64,000 nucleotides of DNA from Nodularia sp. LEGE 06071. GTDB lineage: Bacteria; Cyanobacteriota; Cyanobacteriia; Cyanobacteriales; Nostocaceae. Under the pieces are notes generated by a model. The model had not been told where the DNA came from. It saw only the letters and a program-made list of their open reading frames with translations, and searched no databases. The stretch lies in NCBI RefSeq assembly GCF_015207755.1, contig NZ_JADEWH010000004.1, forward strand, positions 345,478-409,477, written 5' to 3'. The position numbers were made by a program, and so were the translations under genes. Shown piece after piece: positions 56,427 to 64,000 of this stretch (position 1 is its first letter; every line of letters starts with the position of its first letter).

Positions 56427-58802
56427 TTATAATTTTTTGATCGGCTTGATCACGGCTACTAAGATGACAGCACTACCTCCTAAAGCGATCGCCGCAGGTA
56501 CGAAGGGAACCCAACAACTATATAGTATTAATAATATCAGGCAAAAACCGTATAAACTCAGAAATGCCACCCCAACCGCCAAGCCTAAATAAGCGAGTTG
56601 TCGCAGATAAACCACCAGCAAACCCCCTGTCATCGCCCAAACCCAAACCCAAATCACTTCCCCCCAGACATTCCAAGTCCATAACAAAGGTCGCCCATCC
56701 AAAGCCGCACTCAACAACTGACTCACCATCTGTGCTTGTAAATAAACTCCGGCTATTTCCTGTGGCTTACCTTGAGAGGAAGCATAGGGAGTCAATGAAT
56801 AATCACGAAAGCTTTCGGCTGTTGTGCCAATTAAAACTATTTTGTCTTTGACTGCATCGGCTTGTAGTTGACCAGCCAGTGCTTGTTGTAGGGTAATGCG
56901 GGGTGCGATGGTCAAAGACCGACCGGAGGTCATCGCTTCTAAGTTCGGAAAGGAGCGATAATTGAGTAAAATTTGGTGTCCCAACGCGTCAATACCTTGG
57001 TAGCCTCCGGTATGAGCCTCAATTGGTTTTAAGGTTAGCTTACCTAATTGCCATGCACCATCAGGGCTAAATTGTAACTGGATTCCTTCAGCATATAAAT
57101 AACGTAATGTCAACTGCACATTTAAGGCATAAGGTGCAGTACAGGGAGATGAGGGAGGGGGAGTTAACGCCAACAGATGCCGGCGTACCACATGATCAGC
57201 ATCAATCACAATATCACTGAAGCCGAGAGAGTCAGGGGAAACTTCTGGCGGTGGTTTGATGCCTGGTTTGCTAGCTTGGGGGTTGCTAACTTGACATACT
57301 GCCACAAAGCGATCGCTTTTTCTCATCCGTTCTGCCAACATTGGATAAGCTGGCTGTACAGCATAATCTCGGTATATATCCAAACCAATCACCCTTGGTT
57401 GATATGCCTCCAATTTTGCTAACAACTGATCCAAAGCTTCATCTGATAAAGACCCCCGTCTATTGTCAGATTGGGCTTGTACATCTTCTTCAGTCACAGT
57501 AATTACCAGTATGCGAGAATCTGGTTTTTCCTGGGGACGCAAACTTAGCAAGTGATCAAACGCCATTAACTCCCATGATTGCAGTAAACCCAAATACCGT
57601 ACCCCCATTAACAATGGTGTGATGACTATGCTGGCAAGGATCACCGCAGACAAAGCTTTTCCTAAGTTCACACCTCCCCTAGTGGAGATTTTAGGTACAG
57701 AAGATATTTGCTGAATACTCTGGTTGAAGTGTAATTCTCGCCACAGTAGAGGCATCGCTGCGGGATTTTGATAAATTACAGGCAACCAAGTCGCACAGGG
57801 AAATTGACTTTCTAGCCCTTGCAACCGTTCCCGCGCTTCTCTGACTGCTATGTATAAAGACTCACCACGAGCAAAAGCTTCTAAAAAGTACTTCAGGAAT
57901 TCTTGCGCCACCCGATCAGGAACTGGTTCCCGCATCACAATGATTTGGGGTATATGCAAATCGGCAAACTCCCGCGCCAAACCCAAACCATCACAAGAAT
58001 TAAAAATTGCCAAATGTAAACCTCGTTCCACTGCTTTTCGCAAGGCGTACTTTAACTGACTAATTGTCAAACACTCTGTTTGATTAAGATCAATTTTGCC
58101 TTCATTCCCGCTTTTATCAGTAGCACTATGTCCGGCGAAAAACAAAATCTGCCAGTCTTGTTCCCATAGCTGGTCAGTCAAGTCTTTGCTTGATGGCTCC
58201 ACTAAGAAGGTAGTATTAGCATGAGGTAATTCTTTTAAAAGCTGACTATCTGTTTGGATATCAATTCCCTGACTATTACCCAAAATTGCTAAAACCTTCA
58301 CCTGCAATTGAGGGGGTGAGTTGCGGCTAACTTGTTCATAACAAGGCGCACTCAGAGCGATTTCGGCTTGGGGATAGCGTTCTAATAAATCCCACAAATG
58401 CCAAGGCAGTTTTTGCAATCTCAGGTCATTGGTTTGTAGTAGTATGCGGATCTGGTCTGACGGTAGCAGTTTTTCCAGCAATTTTTCACGGATAGGGCGA
58501 AAACTAGTGGATGATAGCCAGGTATTTAAGTGAAATTTCAAAACATCCCCAGCCTTTTCGCAATCTACCAGAGAAGGAGTTTGTGGCGATCGCTTAGGAA
58601 TACCAATGGGGCGACCAGAAAATTTCAGTTGACAGTAAATAGACTGCCATTGATGGTAACAAAGAGGAATATCTGAGTCTGGTGGTAATTCGCCAGTAAT
58701 TTCGACAACTGGTCGCACATTTTCATCACCAATTTGTAGCGTTACAGGAAACCCCGCCTCAAAACTGCCTGTACCTAACTTTAAAACTACTAACTTGCTC
58801 AA
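56427..58802 (-). CDS. CHAT-CHASE2 membrane protein
   Basis: 791 aa. Residues about 160-350 form a CHAT domain with His225 in LFFAGHSATDKS and Cys270 in IFNSCDGLG. Then a membrane helix near residue 380-400, a CHASE2 periplasmic sensor domain (ILVITVTEEDVQAQSDNRRG to VLIGTTAESFRDYSLTPYAS) and three C-terminal membrane helices. CHASE2 domains sense unknown extracellular signals. The layout suggests that a stimulus outside the inner membrane changes a caspase-like CHAT activity inside (inference). Such fusions are common in cyanobacteria; the target of the protease is unknown. It shares a strand and a short gap with DUF928. Confidence 0.88.
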   Translation of the reverse strand: MSKLVVLKLGTGSFEAGFPVTLQIGDENVRPVVEITGELPPDSDIPLCYHQWQSIYCQLKFSGRPIGIPKRSPQTPSLVDCEKAGDVLKFHLNTWLSSTSFRPIREKLLEKLLPSDQIRILLQTNDLRLQKLPWHLWDLLERYPQAEIALSAPCYEQVSRNSPPQLQVKVLAILGNSQGIDIQTDSQLLKELPHANTTFLVEPSSKDLTDQLWEQDWQILFFAGHSATDKSGNEGKIDLNQTECLTISQLKYALRKAVERGLHLAIFNSCDGLGLAREFADLHIPQIIVMREPVPDRVAQEFLKYFLEAFARGESLYIAVREARERLQGLESQFPCATWLPVIYQNPAAMPLLWRELHFNQSIQQISSVPKISTRGGVNLGKALSAVILASIVITPLLMGVRYLGLLQSWELMAFDHLLSLRPQEKPDSRILVITVTEEDVQAQSDNRRGSLSDEALDQLLAKLEAYQPRVIGLDIYRDYAVQPAYPMLAERMRKSDRFVAVCQVSNPQASKPGIKPPPEVSPDSLGFSDIVIDADHVVRRHLLALTPPPSSPCTAPYALNVQLTLRYLYAEGIQLQFSPDGAWQLGKLTLKPIEAHTGGYQGIDALGHQILLNYRSFPNLEAMTSGRSLTIAPRITLQQALAGQLQADAVKDKIVLIGTTAESFRDYSLTPYASSQGKPQEIAGVYLQAQMVSQLLSAALDGRPLLWTWNVWGEVIWVWVWAMTGGLLVVYLRQLAYLGLAVGVAFLSLYGFCLILLILYSCWVPFVPAAIALGGSAVILVAVIKPIKKL

Positions 58803-59224
58803 CGTCAGTACTCCACATATGGCGATGTAACTTACCGTGAGTTAGATAACCTCTCCCCAACCCCTTTCCGACGCGAAGAATGGTTTAAATATCTTTGAAT
58901 TTCAAGGAAAAATCAAACTTTGAAAGCCTCTCTCCTTCTAGGCTATCGTGTACACACATCCTGAACTAAAGAGATTTTCCAGTTCTGAAAACAGAATTTA
59001 ACCGAAAATCCAGTTCCCCTCCTCGCTTGCGGGGAGGGGCTAGGGGTGGGGTCTTATGGCAGAAAAAAGCAATTTCCCGACTTGTGTATACACCGTAGCT
59101 CCTTCTAGGGGAGAGGTTTGGAGAGGGGTTTTTTCCATCCGTCGAACTCACGTTACTTTAGTACAAAATCAGACACTACTATATACGACTGCGATCAGGA
59201 TCTATGCAACGAATGAGCCATAAA
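58803..59224. other. Repeat-filled gap between TpsA and the CHAT-CHASE2 gene
   Basis: The whole 422-base gap is made of repeats. An outer fold-back element (about 58836-59152, ends CGTGAGTT and AACTCACG, with arms AACCTCTCCCCAACCCC at 58848 and GGAGAGGTTTGGAGAGGGGT at 59110) is interrupted by an inner element (58943-59098). I found no gene. Confidence 0.6.
58943..59098. mobile_element. MITE-like element with an 11-base direct repeat at both ends, inserted into another repeat
   Basis: The left end CTATCGTGTACACACA resembles the reverse complement of the right end (CTACGGTGTATACACA). CTCCTTCTAGG occurs directly before (58932-58942) and after (59099-59109), a likely target duplication. The interior has a perfect-looking GC hairpin (TCCCCTCCTCGCTTGC with GGGGAGGGG). 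It is 156 bases with no transposase. The duplication splits a larger fold-back repeat, so the insertion came later. Confidence 0.7.
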
Positions 59225-62200
59225 TTAATCAACCGAGCAAACACCACCAGAGACAGATAAACCACGAGGGGTAATATTTGGGACTTGAGCTACTAGAGAT
59301 ACATTACCGTTTTTATCGACAATCCAGCCTTGCGCCTCCACTATTTTCGGTGCGGAAGATAGAAGACTTTCATTGCTCACATGACTATTTTGATGCTGAT
59401 TTATCGTATCTAACGTGATCCATCGTGCTGTAGATACTTCACCTTGGAATGGTTCTATAGGACTGCGGGCAATTCCGCCCCGTCCGGTGACAGTGAAAGA
59501 ACTACGTCTAGCAGAACTTCCGGGATTACAACTAGAAACAATTTCTTGTGACACATCTGTGAAATTATCCGGCAACTGTACCAAACCGCGACTAGGATCT
59601 AAATCAGGTGTATTAACTGTGACTGTACCTGTTAAGCCAAACTGGGAACTAGCATCAATATCGTTGGTATTATTTCGTGGAGTTGATAAGCGTTCTTCTA
59701 GACTAAAAATACCACGAGCATTAATATCAACCTTGCCACCTCGCCCTTGAAAAGCATTAGCAGTGATATCGTTATTTTCATTAGGGATAGCAACAATAAA
59801 ACCATCCGGTGCATCAATGAAGATGTTGCCACCATCACCACCAGCCCCATCAATACCTGCGGTAGTTGAGATTTGATTATTGCGGCGTAATAACAAAATA
59901 TCGTCGATTTTGAGCCGAATATTTCCGCCCTGACCTAATCTAGTTGTGGCTGAGATCACCCCTTTTTTGTCTAGCAACAGGTTACGAGCTAGCACTTTTA
60001 AATCACCTGCATCTCCTCCTCCCTGATTATTCACAGCAATTTCGGCTCCATCTCGCAGCGTTAACCTCTGGGTTTCAATTCTCAAGAATCCCGCATTGCC
60101 GGCACCTTGAGAGCCAGTAAACACACCGCTAGGAAACCGCTGACCCGACTGATCTCGAAAAAACGGTCGATTGGGAACCTGTGGTACTGTGCCAACGAGT
60201 TCAATTGAATCATCAGCTGTGATAGAAACATTTCCACCTTGACCGCTACTAAAAGTCCCAGCGCCTATTTGCGCTCCTTCTGCGACGATTAATCGATCCG
60301 TGTCAATTTTAATTTCGCCTCCGTTGCCTTTACCGCGAGTAGCCGCAAACACAATAGTGGGAGAGCCATTATCAGCAGTGCCAGTTAATTGGATCTCGTC
60401 AGCCTCGATGTTAATGCTCCCCCCCTGGCCTGTACTGTTCTCAAAAACAGCTGCTAAAATTTGCGCTCCGTTGCTAGCGAAAAACCTGCCCGTAATGACT
60501 GTCACCGTACCGCCTTCCCCATCACCTTCGGTCTGTGCTGTCAAACTGCTCCCAAAACCAATTGCTGTCACTGACTCTAAGGCATTTATGACTATATGGC
60601 CTCCCTCACCATTATTAGTAGTTATGGCAGTTACTTTTCCCCCATCCAGGAGAATCAGCTTCCCTGTGTGAATCTCTACATCACCAGCTTTTCCAGTCCC
60701 TCTGGTCTGTGCTTCCAAGGTACTGGCAACATTCGTATTTTGGTCAATGCCAATCACTTGGACTGACTCCCTCGCATTCACGATTATATTGCCTCCCCTA
60801 CCCTCATTAAGTGTGGCAGCGCTTACCTGTCCGCCATCCAGGATAATCAGCTTCCCTGTGTGAATCTCTACATCACCAGCGTTTCCAGTACCTCTGGTCT
60901 GTACTCCCAAGGTGCTGGCAACATTCGTATTTTGGTCAATGCCAATCACTTCCACTGACTTTGAAGCATTGACAAGTATATTGCCTCCAGTACCCTGATT
61001 CAATGTGGCAGCGCTTACCTGTCCGCCATCCAGGATAATCAGATTCCCTGTGTGAATCTCTACATCACCAGCTTTTCCAGTCCCTCTGGTCTGTGCTTCC
61101 AAGCTGCTGGCAACAGTCCCATTTTGGTCAATGCCAATCACTTCGACTGACTCCCTCGCATTCACGAGTATATTGCCTCCACTACCCTGATTAGATGTAG
61201 TAGAGCTTACCTGTCCGCCATCCAGGAGTATCAGATTCCCTGTGTGAATCTCTACATCACCAGCTTTTCCAGTCCCTCTGGTCTGTGCTTCCAAGCTGCT
61301 GGCAACAGTCCCATTTTGAGCAATGCCAATGACTTCGACTGATTCCCTCGCATTCACGAGTATATTGCCTCCACGACCCTGATTCAATGTGGTAGCGTTT
61401 ACCTGTCCGCCATCCAGGAGTATCAGATTCCCTGTATTAATTTCTATTGTGCCACCCTCACCAGTATTCTCACTGGCAGCAAATAAGCCACTAGAACCAA
61501 TTGACGCAATACCAATAGCTTCCACTGACTCCGAAGCGTTCACCAGTAAATTTCCCCCACGCCCCTGACTAAAAGTTGTGGCACTGACCTGGGCCCCATC
61601 TCGGAGTACCAGTCGCTTAGTTGTGACCTCCACTCTGCCGCCCTCACCAGTACTCTCACTGCCGGCAACAGAAAATAAGCCAGTGGCAAATTTTCCAGTT
61701 TCAGCAATTCCTGTGGCTTCGACTAACTCTGAGGCGTTGACAATAATTTTCCCGCCATTGCCTTGGTTAAAAGTACTAGACGATACTTGCGCCCCATTTT
61801 GGAGAAGCAATTTGCCTGTGTTAATTTCTATATCACCAGCTTTTCCGCTACCTGTAGTTTCACTTAAAAAGAGACTAGATTCTCCATTGGGGGCGTTTCC
61901 ACTGGCTTGGATAGATTCAGAAGCTCTGATGCTGATAGTTCCTCCACTTCCCTCACCCCGCGTCAGGGACAAAATAAATGAACCATCTTGTAGCGCTACT
62001 CGCCGTCCCTGGATTTGAATATTGCCACCTCCAGCACCACTAGTATCAATAGCAGCAGCTTGGGAAAGGCGGATTTCTTGGAAGTTCTGCACGTCCTGAT
62101 TGCTCAATTCCCAGCCTGGGTTCGTTGGGCTAAGACCTACTAAACCCTCTCCTTGAACGCTCCAAACTTCAACTCGCCCTGATTCGGCGCTCAAACTTCC

Positions 62201-62902
62201 GCCTTCCAGCACGACTTCACCACCAGCCAGAGCCAAGGTTTGACCAGGTTTCACCTCTAGACCACCAGTGCGATCGACCTCTAGTACCTCACCAGTCTGC
62301 TGATTAATTCTGAGTTCATTACCCTGTCCCTGTACGAGAATTCTGCCTGCATCTTGTCCATACCGCAAGCCAATGGGAACATTCAGCGTTAGCAAAGGAG
62401 GAGCAGAGGGGTTAGTAGTGCTAAATTCTATCCCATCCGTAAATTTGATGCTCTGAGCAGTACTGGCTAAAAAGGAACCACTGAGGTCAAGCCTCGCATT
62501 AGGTCCAAAAATAATGCCGTTAGGATTTAGTAAAAATAGATTGGCTCCACCGTTGACACCAAGGGTACCCAGAATCGTCGATGGGTTAGTTTCAGTTACT
62601 CGACTGAAAATGTGTTCAATTCCCCCAGGATTAGCGAAAAAGACTCGTTGTCCATCGCCAACATTGAATTCTCGAAAACTGTGAAATAGGCTTGTACCTC
62701 TGATAGCTCCGCCATCAACCCGATCAGCAGGAAGACCGTCTATGCTAACATTTGGAGTCAGCATAGAACTTTCGGCACTTAAGGAGGAATCAGGGGTAAT
62801 CTGAGCGTTGGCAAAATCTCCGGATGCAGTGTATGCAGTACACACTGCTAAGAAACTGGCTACCTTAAACGTCCAGCAACAATTTGACCAACTTAGACCC
62901 AT
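59225..62902 (-). CDS. TpsA-type filamentous haemagglutinin-like exoprotein
   Basis: 1225 aa secreted protein. A signal peptide (FLAVCTAYTASGDFANAQ) is followed by the TPS domain: NVSIDGLPADRVDGGAIRGT, LFHSFREFNVGDGQRVFFAN, then GVNGGANLFLLNPNGIIFGP with the conserved NPNGI. A long beta-helix region follows, with about 64-residue repeats (GKAGDVEIHTGNLILLDGG type) encoded by an exact 192-base tandem array at 60642-61435, and a Cys-containing C terminus (IVSSCNPGSSARRS). It should be exported through a TpsB protein; the only one in the window is at 40242. The 27-base gap to the upstream peptide gene suggests co-transcription. Confidence 0.9.
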   Translation of the reverse strand: MGLSWSNCCWTFKVASFLAVCTAYTASGDFANAQITPDSSLSAESSMLTPNVSIDGLPADRVDGGAIRGTSLFHSFREFNVGDGQRVFFANPGGIEHIFSRVTETNPSTILGTLGVNGGANLFLLNPNGIIFGPNARLDLSGSFLASTAQSIKFTDGIEFSTTNPSAPPLLTLNVPIGLRYGQDAGRILVQGQGNELRINQQTGEVLEVDRTGGLEVKPGQTLALAGGEVVLEGGSLSAESGRVEVWSVQGEGLVGLSPTNPGWELSNQDVQNFQEIRLSQAAAIDTSGAGGGNIQIQGRRVALQDGSFILSLTRGEGSGGTISIRASESIQASGNAPNGESSLFLSETTGSGKAGDIEINTGKLLLQNGAQVSSSTFNQGNGGKIIVNASELVEATGIAETGKFATGLFSVAGSESTGEGGRVEVTTKRLVLRDGAQVSATTFSQGRGGNLLVNASESVEAIGIASIGSSGLFAASENTGEGGTIEINTGNLILLDGGQVNATTLNQGRGGNILVNARESVEVIGIAQNGTVASSLEAQTRGTGKAGDVEIHTGNLILLDGGQVSSTTSNQGSGGNILVNARESVEVIGIDQNGTVASSLEAQTRGTGKAGDVEIHTGNLIILDGGQVSAATLNQGTGGNILVNASKSVEVIGIDQNTNVASTLGVQTRGTGNAGDVEIHTGKLIILDGGQVSAATLNEGRGGNIIVNARESVQVIGIDQNTNVASTLEAQTRGTGKAGDVEIHTGKLILLDGGKVTAITTNNGEGGHIVINALESVTAIGFGSSLTAQTEGDGEGGTVTVITGRFFASNGAQILAAVFENSTGQGGSINIEADEIQLTGTADNGSPTIVFAATRGKGNGGEIKIDTDRLIVAEGAQIGAGTFSSGQGGNVSITADDSIELVGTVPQVPNRPFFRDQSGQRFPSGVFTGSQGAGNAGFLRIETQRLTLRDGAEIAVNNQGGGDAGDLKVLARNLLLDKKGVISATTRLGQGGNIRLKIDDILLLRRNNQISTTAGIDGAGGDGGNIFIDAPDGFIVAIPNENNDITANAFQGRGGKVDINARGIFSLEERLSTPRNNTNDIDASSQFGLTGTVTVNTPDLDPSRGLVQLPDNFTDVSQEIVSSCNPGSSARRSSFTVTGRGGIARSPIEPFQGEVSTARWITLDTINQHQNSHVSNESLLSSAPKIVEAQGWIVDKNGNVSLVAQVPNITPRGLSVSGGVCSVD
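60642..61435 (-). repeat. 192-base tandem repeat array inside TpsA
   Basis: The marker CCCTGTGTGAATCTCTAC starts at 60662, 60854, 61046 and 61238, exactly 192 bases apart, and its degraded form (CCCTGTATTAAT) at 61430. Each unit codes for 64 residues of the beta-helix. The four units are far more alike than the flanking repeats, as expected from recent expansion or homogenisation. Confidence 0.9.
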
Positions 62903-62929
62903 GATGCCATCCTCAAAAATATTAGGACT

Positions 62930-63169
62930 TTAATTTTGCACAAAAAATAAATCTATTTCAAAGAAAATTTGAGACCAGGTTGCCGCTGGTGGTGGTGGTG
63001 GTGGTGGTAGTGGTGGTAGTGGTGCTAGTGGTGTAGAGGAACCATTAGGCAGAGGAGGTAGCGGAGGTAAAGTAAATTGGTCAATTGCCCCATTGATTTG
63101 TTCTTGTTGACTGAGAGTCAGTTCCGTGAACAAGTCGATATCTTTCAGGTTTTTCTGTTTGTCTTTCAT
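62930..63169 (-). CDS. Small peptide with a leader-like N terminus and a proline-rich core
   Basis: 79 aa. The first 28 residues (KDIDLFTELTLSQQEQINGA at the end) look like a bacteriocin-type leader with a Gly-Ala cleavage site; the rest has 24 or so prolines (LPPLPPLP at 37 and a run of PPPPPPPP near 57-64), then ATWSQIFFEIDLFF at the end. The Pro codons are an imperfect GGT microsatellite on the + strand. It lies 27 bases upstream of TpsA. It contains no Cys and few Ser/Thr, so it is not a lanthipeptide. It might be a substrate of a C39-type exporter (inference from the leader only). No homologue recognised. Confidence 0.65.
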   Translation of the reverse strand: MKDKQKNLKDIDLFTELTLSQQEQINGAIDQFTLPPLPPLPNGSSTPLAPLPPLPPPPPPPAATWSQIFFEIDLFFVQN

Positions 63170-63716
63170 TTTTTTTGTTGATTCAGTCTCTTACTAGCAG
63201 ATGCATTTTGCAAAACAATCAGCCTCTTATAGCACTGACGAATTAGTGAACACGCTTACATTTAATTCTTCAACTTAAGTTTAAACTTTTACGTAATTTT
63301 AAATTTTTTATCCAAAAACTTACCTGATATAGAAACTACCATATTTATACTCCAGGTTTTTTATCTATTCTTGATACTCTCAGGATTGAAGTCACTGAGA
63401 TTTTCTAGGCTAAACCTAGAAGGGACAGTCAAGTATCCCCCTAGACCCTCAATACAACGACCAAAAAAGTGTTGCGATCGCGCTTACTTTAAATTCAACA
63501 CTTCTGCTTCAGAACCGAACACAAATAACACAGCGATTAAAATCGTGGTCAGTGAGCCTGTCGAACTGCTCGTGTCGCTTCCCTCTCAGGTCTAAAGACT
63601 CGCTCGTTTCCCGCATACCGCGAGGTCTTATGAAAAAAAATGGGTAGTTAAAAGACCTGTACGCCACTTGCTCATCGGGGAAACAGTGACATTAATTTGT
63701 CGCTCTACAGCGTAAA
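63170..63716. other. Non-coding region between the peptide gene and the tRNA
   Basis: I found no gene. The first part (63170-63360) is A+T rich and should hold the promoter of the peptide-TpsA transcript on the - strand. TTCTAGG-CTAAA-CCTAGAA at 63403-63421 is a perfect 7 bp hairpin. The remainder has a HIP1-like site (63475-63483) and a GTGAGCCTGTCGAACTG repeat word, seen elsewhere in cyanobacteria. Confidence 0.5.
63403..63421. other. Perfect 7-bp hairpin
   Basis: TTCTAGG and CCTAGAA are exact complements around a five-base loop (CTAAA). It could end transcription or bind a protein; no T tract follows on either strand in the immediate neighbourhood. Confidence 0.35.
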
Positions 63717-63790
63717 TCGGGATGACTGGATTCGAACCAGCGGCCCCTTCGTCCCGAACGAAGTGCGCTACCAAGCTGCGCCACATCCCG
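63717..63790 (-). tRNA. tRNA-Pro (anticodon CGG)
   Basis: Read on the - strand it starts CGGGATGTGGCGCAGCTTGG and forms the full cloverleaf. The acceptor stem pairs CGGGATG with CATCCCG; the anticodon stem is CTTCG/CGAAG with loop TTCGGGA, so the anticodon (63754-63756) is CGG, Pro. The T arm contains GGTTCGAATCC. The discriminator base is A; CCA is not encoded. Confidence 0.97.
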
Positions 63791-63955
63791 CCACAGTAAA
63801 TATCCAACCATCATATCATAAATCATCAATGATCAAAATCTCCTCACTATATATAGATGAAAAATATCTTCATACGCCTTATGTGAGATGGGGTAGCAAA
63901 AAAGAAGGGGAAACCACAAGATAAAGGTAACGACACCAAAGCTTGAGGTCTCCTA

Positions 63956-64000
63956 ATGAATATGGTAGACGGTTCGACCCTATTGACGACAATTTTTGTG
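63956..64000 (+). CDS. Possible gene start at the window edge (partial)
   Basis: ATG at 63956 opens a frame (MNMVDGSTLLTTIFV) that stays open to the end of the window. GAGGT at 63945-63949 gives a ribosome binding site at a normal distance. Fifteen codons are too few to name a family. Confidence 0.3.
   Translation, partial: MNMVDGSTLLTTIFV

Noticed and set aside
60642..61435. Regular repeats considered as a CRISPR array
   Set aside because: The period is 192 bases, the repeats are coding, in frame and contiguous with no unique spacers.
60300..62018. Open frames of 123 and 146 codons on the + strand inside TpsA
   Set aside because: They are opposite-strand shadows caused by the repetitive composition of the TpsA gene; no start site or family features.
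62930..63169. The proline-rich peptide as a second lanthipeptide precursor
   Set aside because: The core has no Cys, so no lanthionine rings can form.
63371..63595. Open frame of 74 codons upstream of the tRNA
   Set aside because: It begins inside a hairpin region, has no ribosome site and the protein is low in family-like features.
63697..63924. Open frame of 75 codons over the tRNA
   Set aside because: It is the antisense reading of the tRNA-Pro gene (DWIRTSGPFVPNE is a known false protein from tRNA complements).

Overview
The window looks like a chromosomal segment of a filamentous, probably heterocyst-forming, cyanobacterium (Nostocales type). The reasons are the many HIP1 palindromes (GCGATCGC), families that are almost confined to cyanobacteria (DUF1822, DUF928, DUF2805/TIGR03643, CHAT/CHASE2 proteins, the mys genes), and the interspersed 'CGCCAAGACGCAAAG' and heptanucleotide repeats typical of these genomes. 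All identifications come from reading the sequence; no database search was run.

Region 1 (about 0.8-31 kb, all + strand) is a large exopolysaccharide / surface-glycan locus. It has an ABC-2 glycan exporter (Wzm/Wzt type), about 13 glycosyltransferases (families GT2, GT4, GT8-like, GT10, GT61), sugar-nucleotide enzymes (two CDP-paratose-2-epimerase-like proteins, a GDP-fucose-synthase-like protein, a DegT aminotransferase), methyltransferases, acyl- and acetyltransferases, a polytopic polymerase/ligase-like protein, and at its end a YdcF-like protein and a WcaF-like acetyltransferase. Many genes overlap by ATGA, which suggests one or a few long operons. The locus is visibly mosaic: an acyltransferase is split by an in-frame TGA, one pseudogene is a chimera of a GT61 gene and a GT4 gene whose intact relatives lie downstream in the same order, and the 5.2-10.3 kb block is strikingly A+T rich.

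Region 2 (31-40 kb) holds small housekeeping or unknown genes (DUF2805, a secreted hypothetical, DUF1499, MAPEG), then a complete mysA-mysB-mysC-mysD cluster on the - strand for a mycosporine-like amino acid sunscreen. Upstream of mysA lies about 1.4 kb of non-coding DNA with degenerate direct repeats, followed by a MarR regulator.

Region 3 (40-63.2 kb) is a cyanobacterial two-partner-secretion module on the - strand: a proline-rich peptide with a leader-like N terminus, a TpsA filamentous-haemagglutinin-like exoprotein, a CHAT-CHASE2 membrane protein, a DUF928 protein, then an atypical sigma-70 factor, DUF1822, a CHAT-TPR protein and the TpsB transporter. Between its two halves, on the opposite strand, sits a class II lanthipeptide operon: precursor (lanA), LanM synthetase, C39-peptidase ABC exporter and HlyD-type adaptor. 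Three small non-autonomous elements with terminal inverted repeats and flanking direct repeats lie in the intergenic spaces of this region.

The window ends with a tRNA-Pro(CGG) gene on the - strand and the first codons of a possible further gene. The most interesting candidates are the lanthipeptide operon embedded in the sigma/CHAT/TPS module and the proline-rich leader-like peptide next to TpsA.
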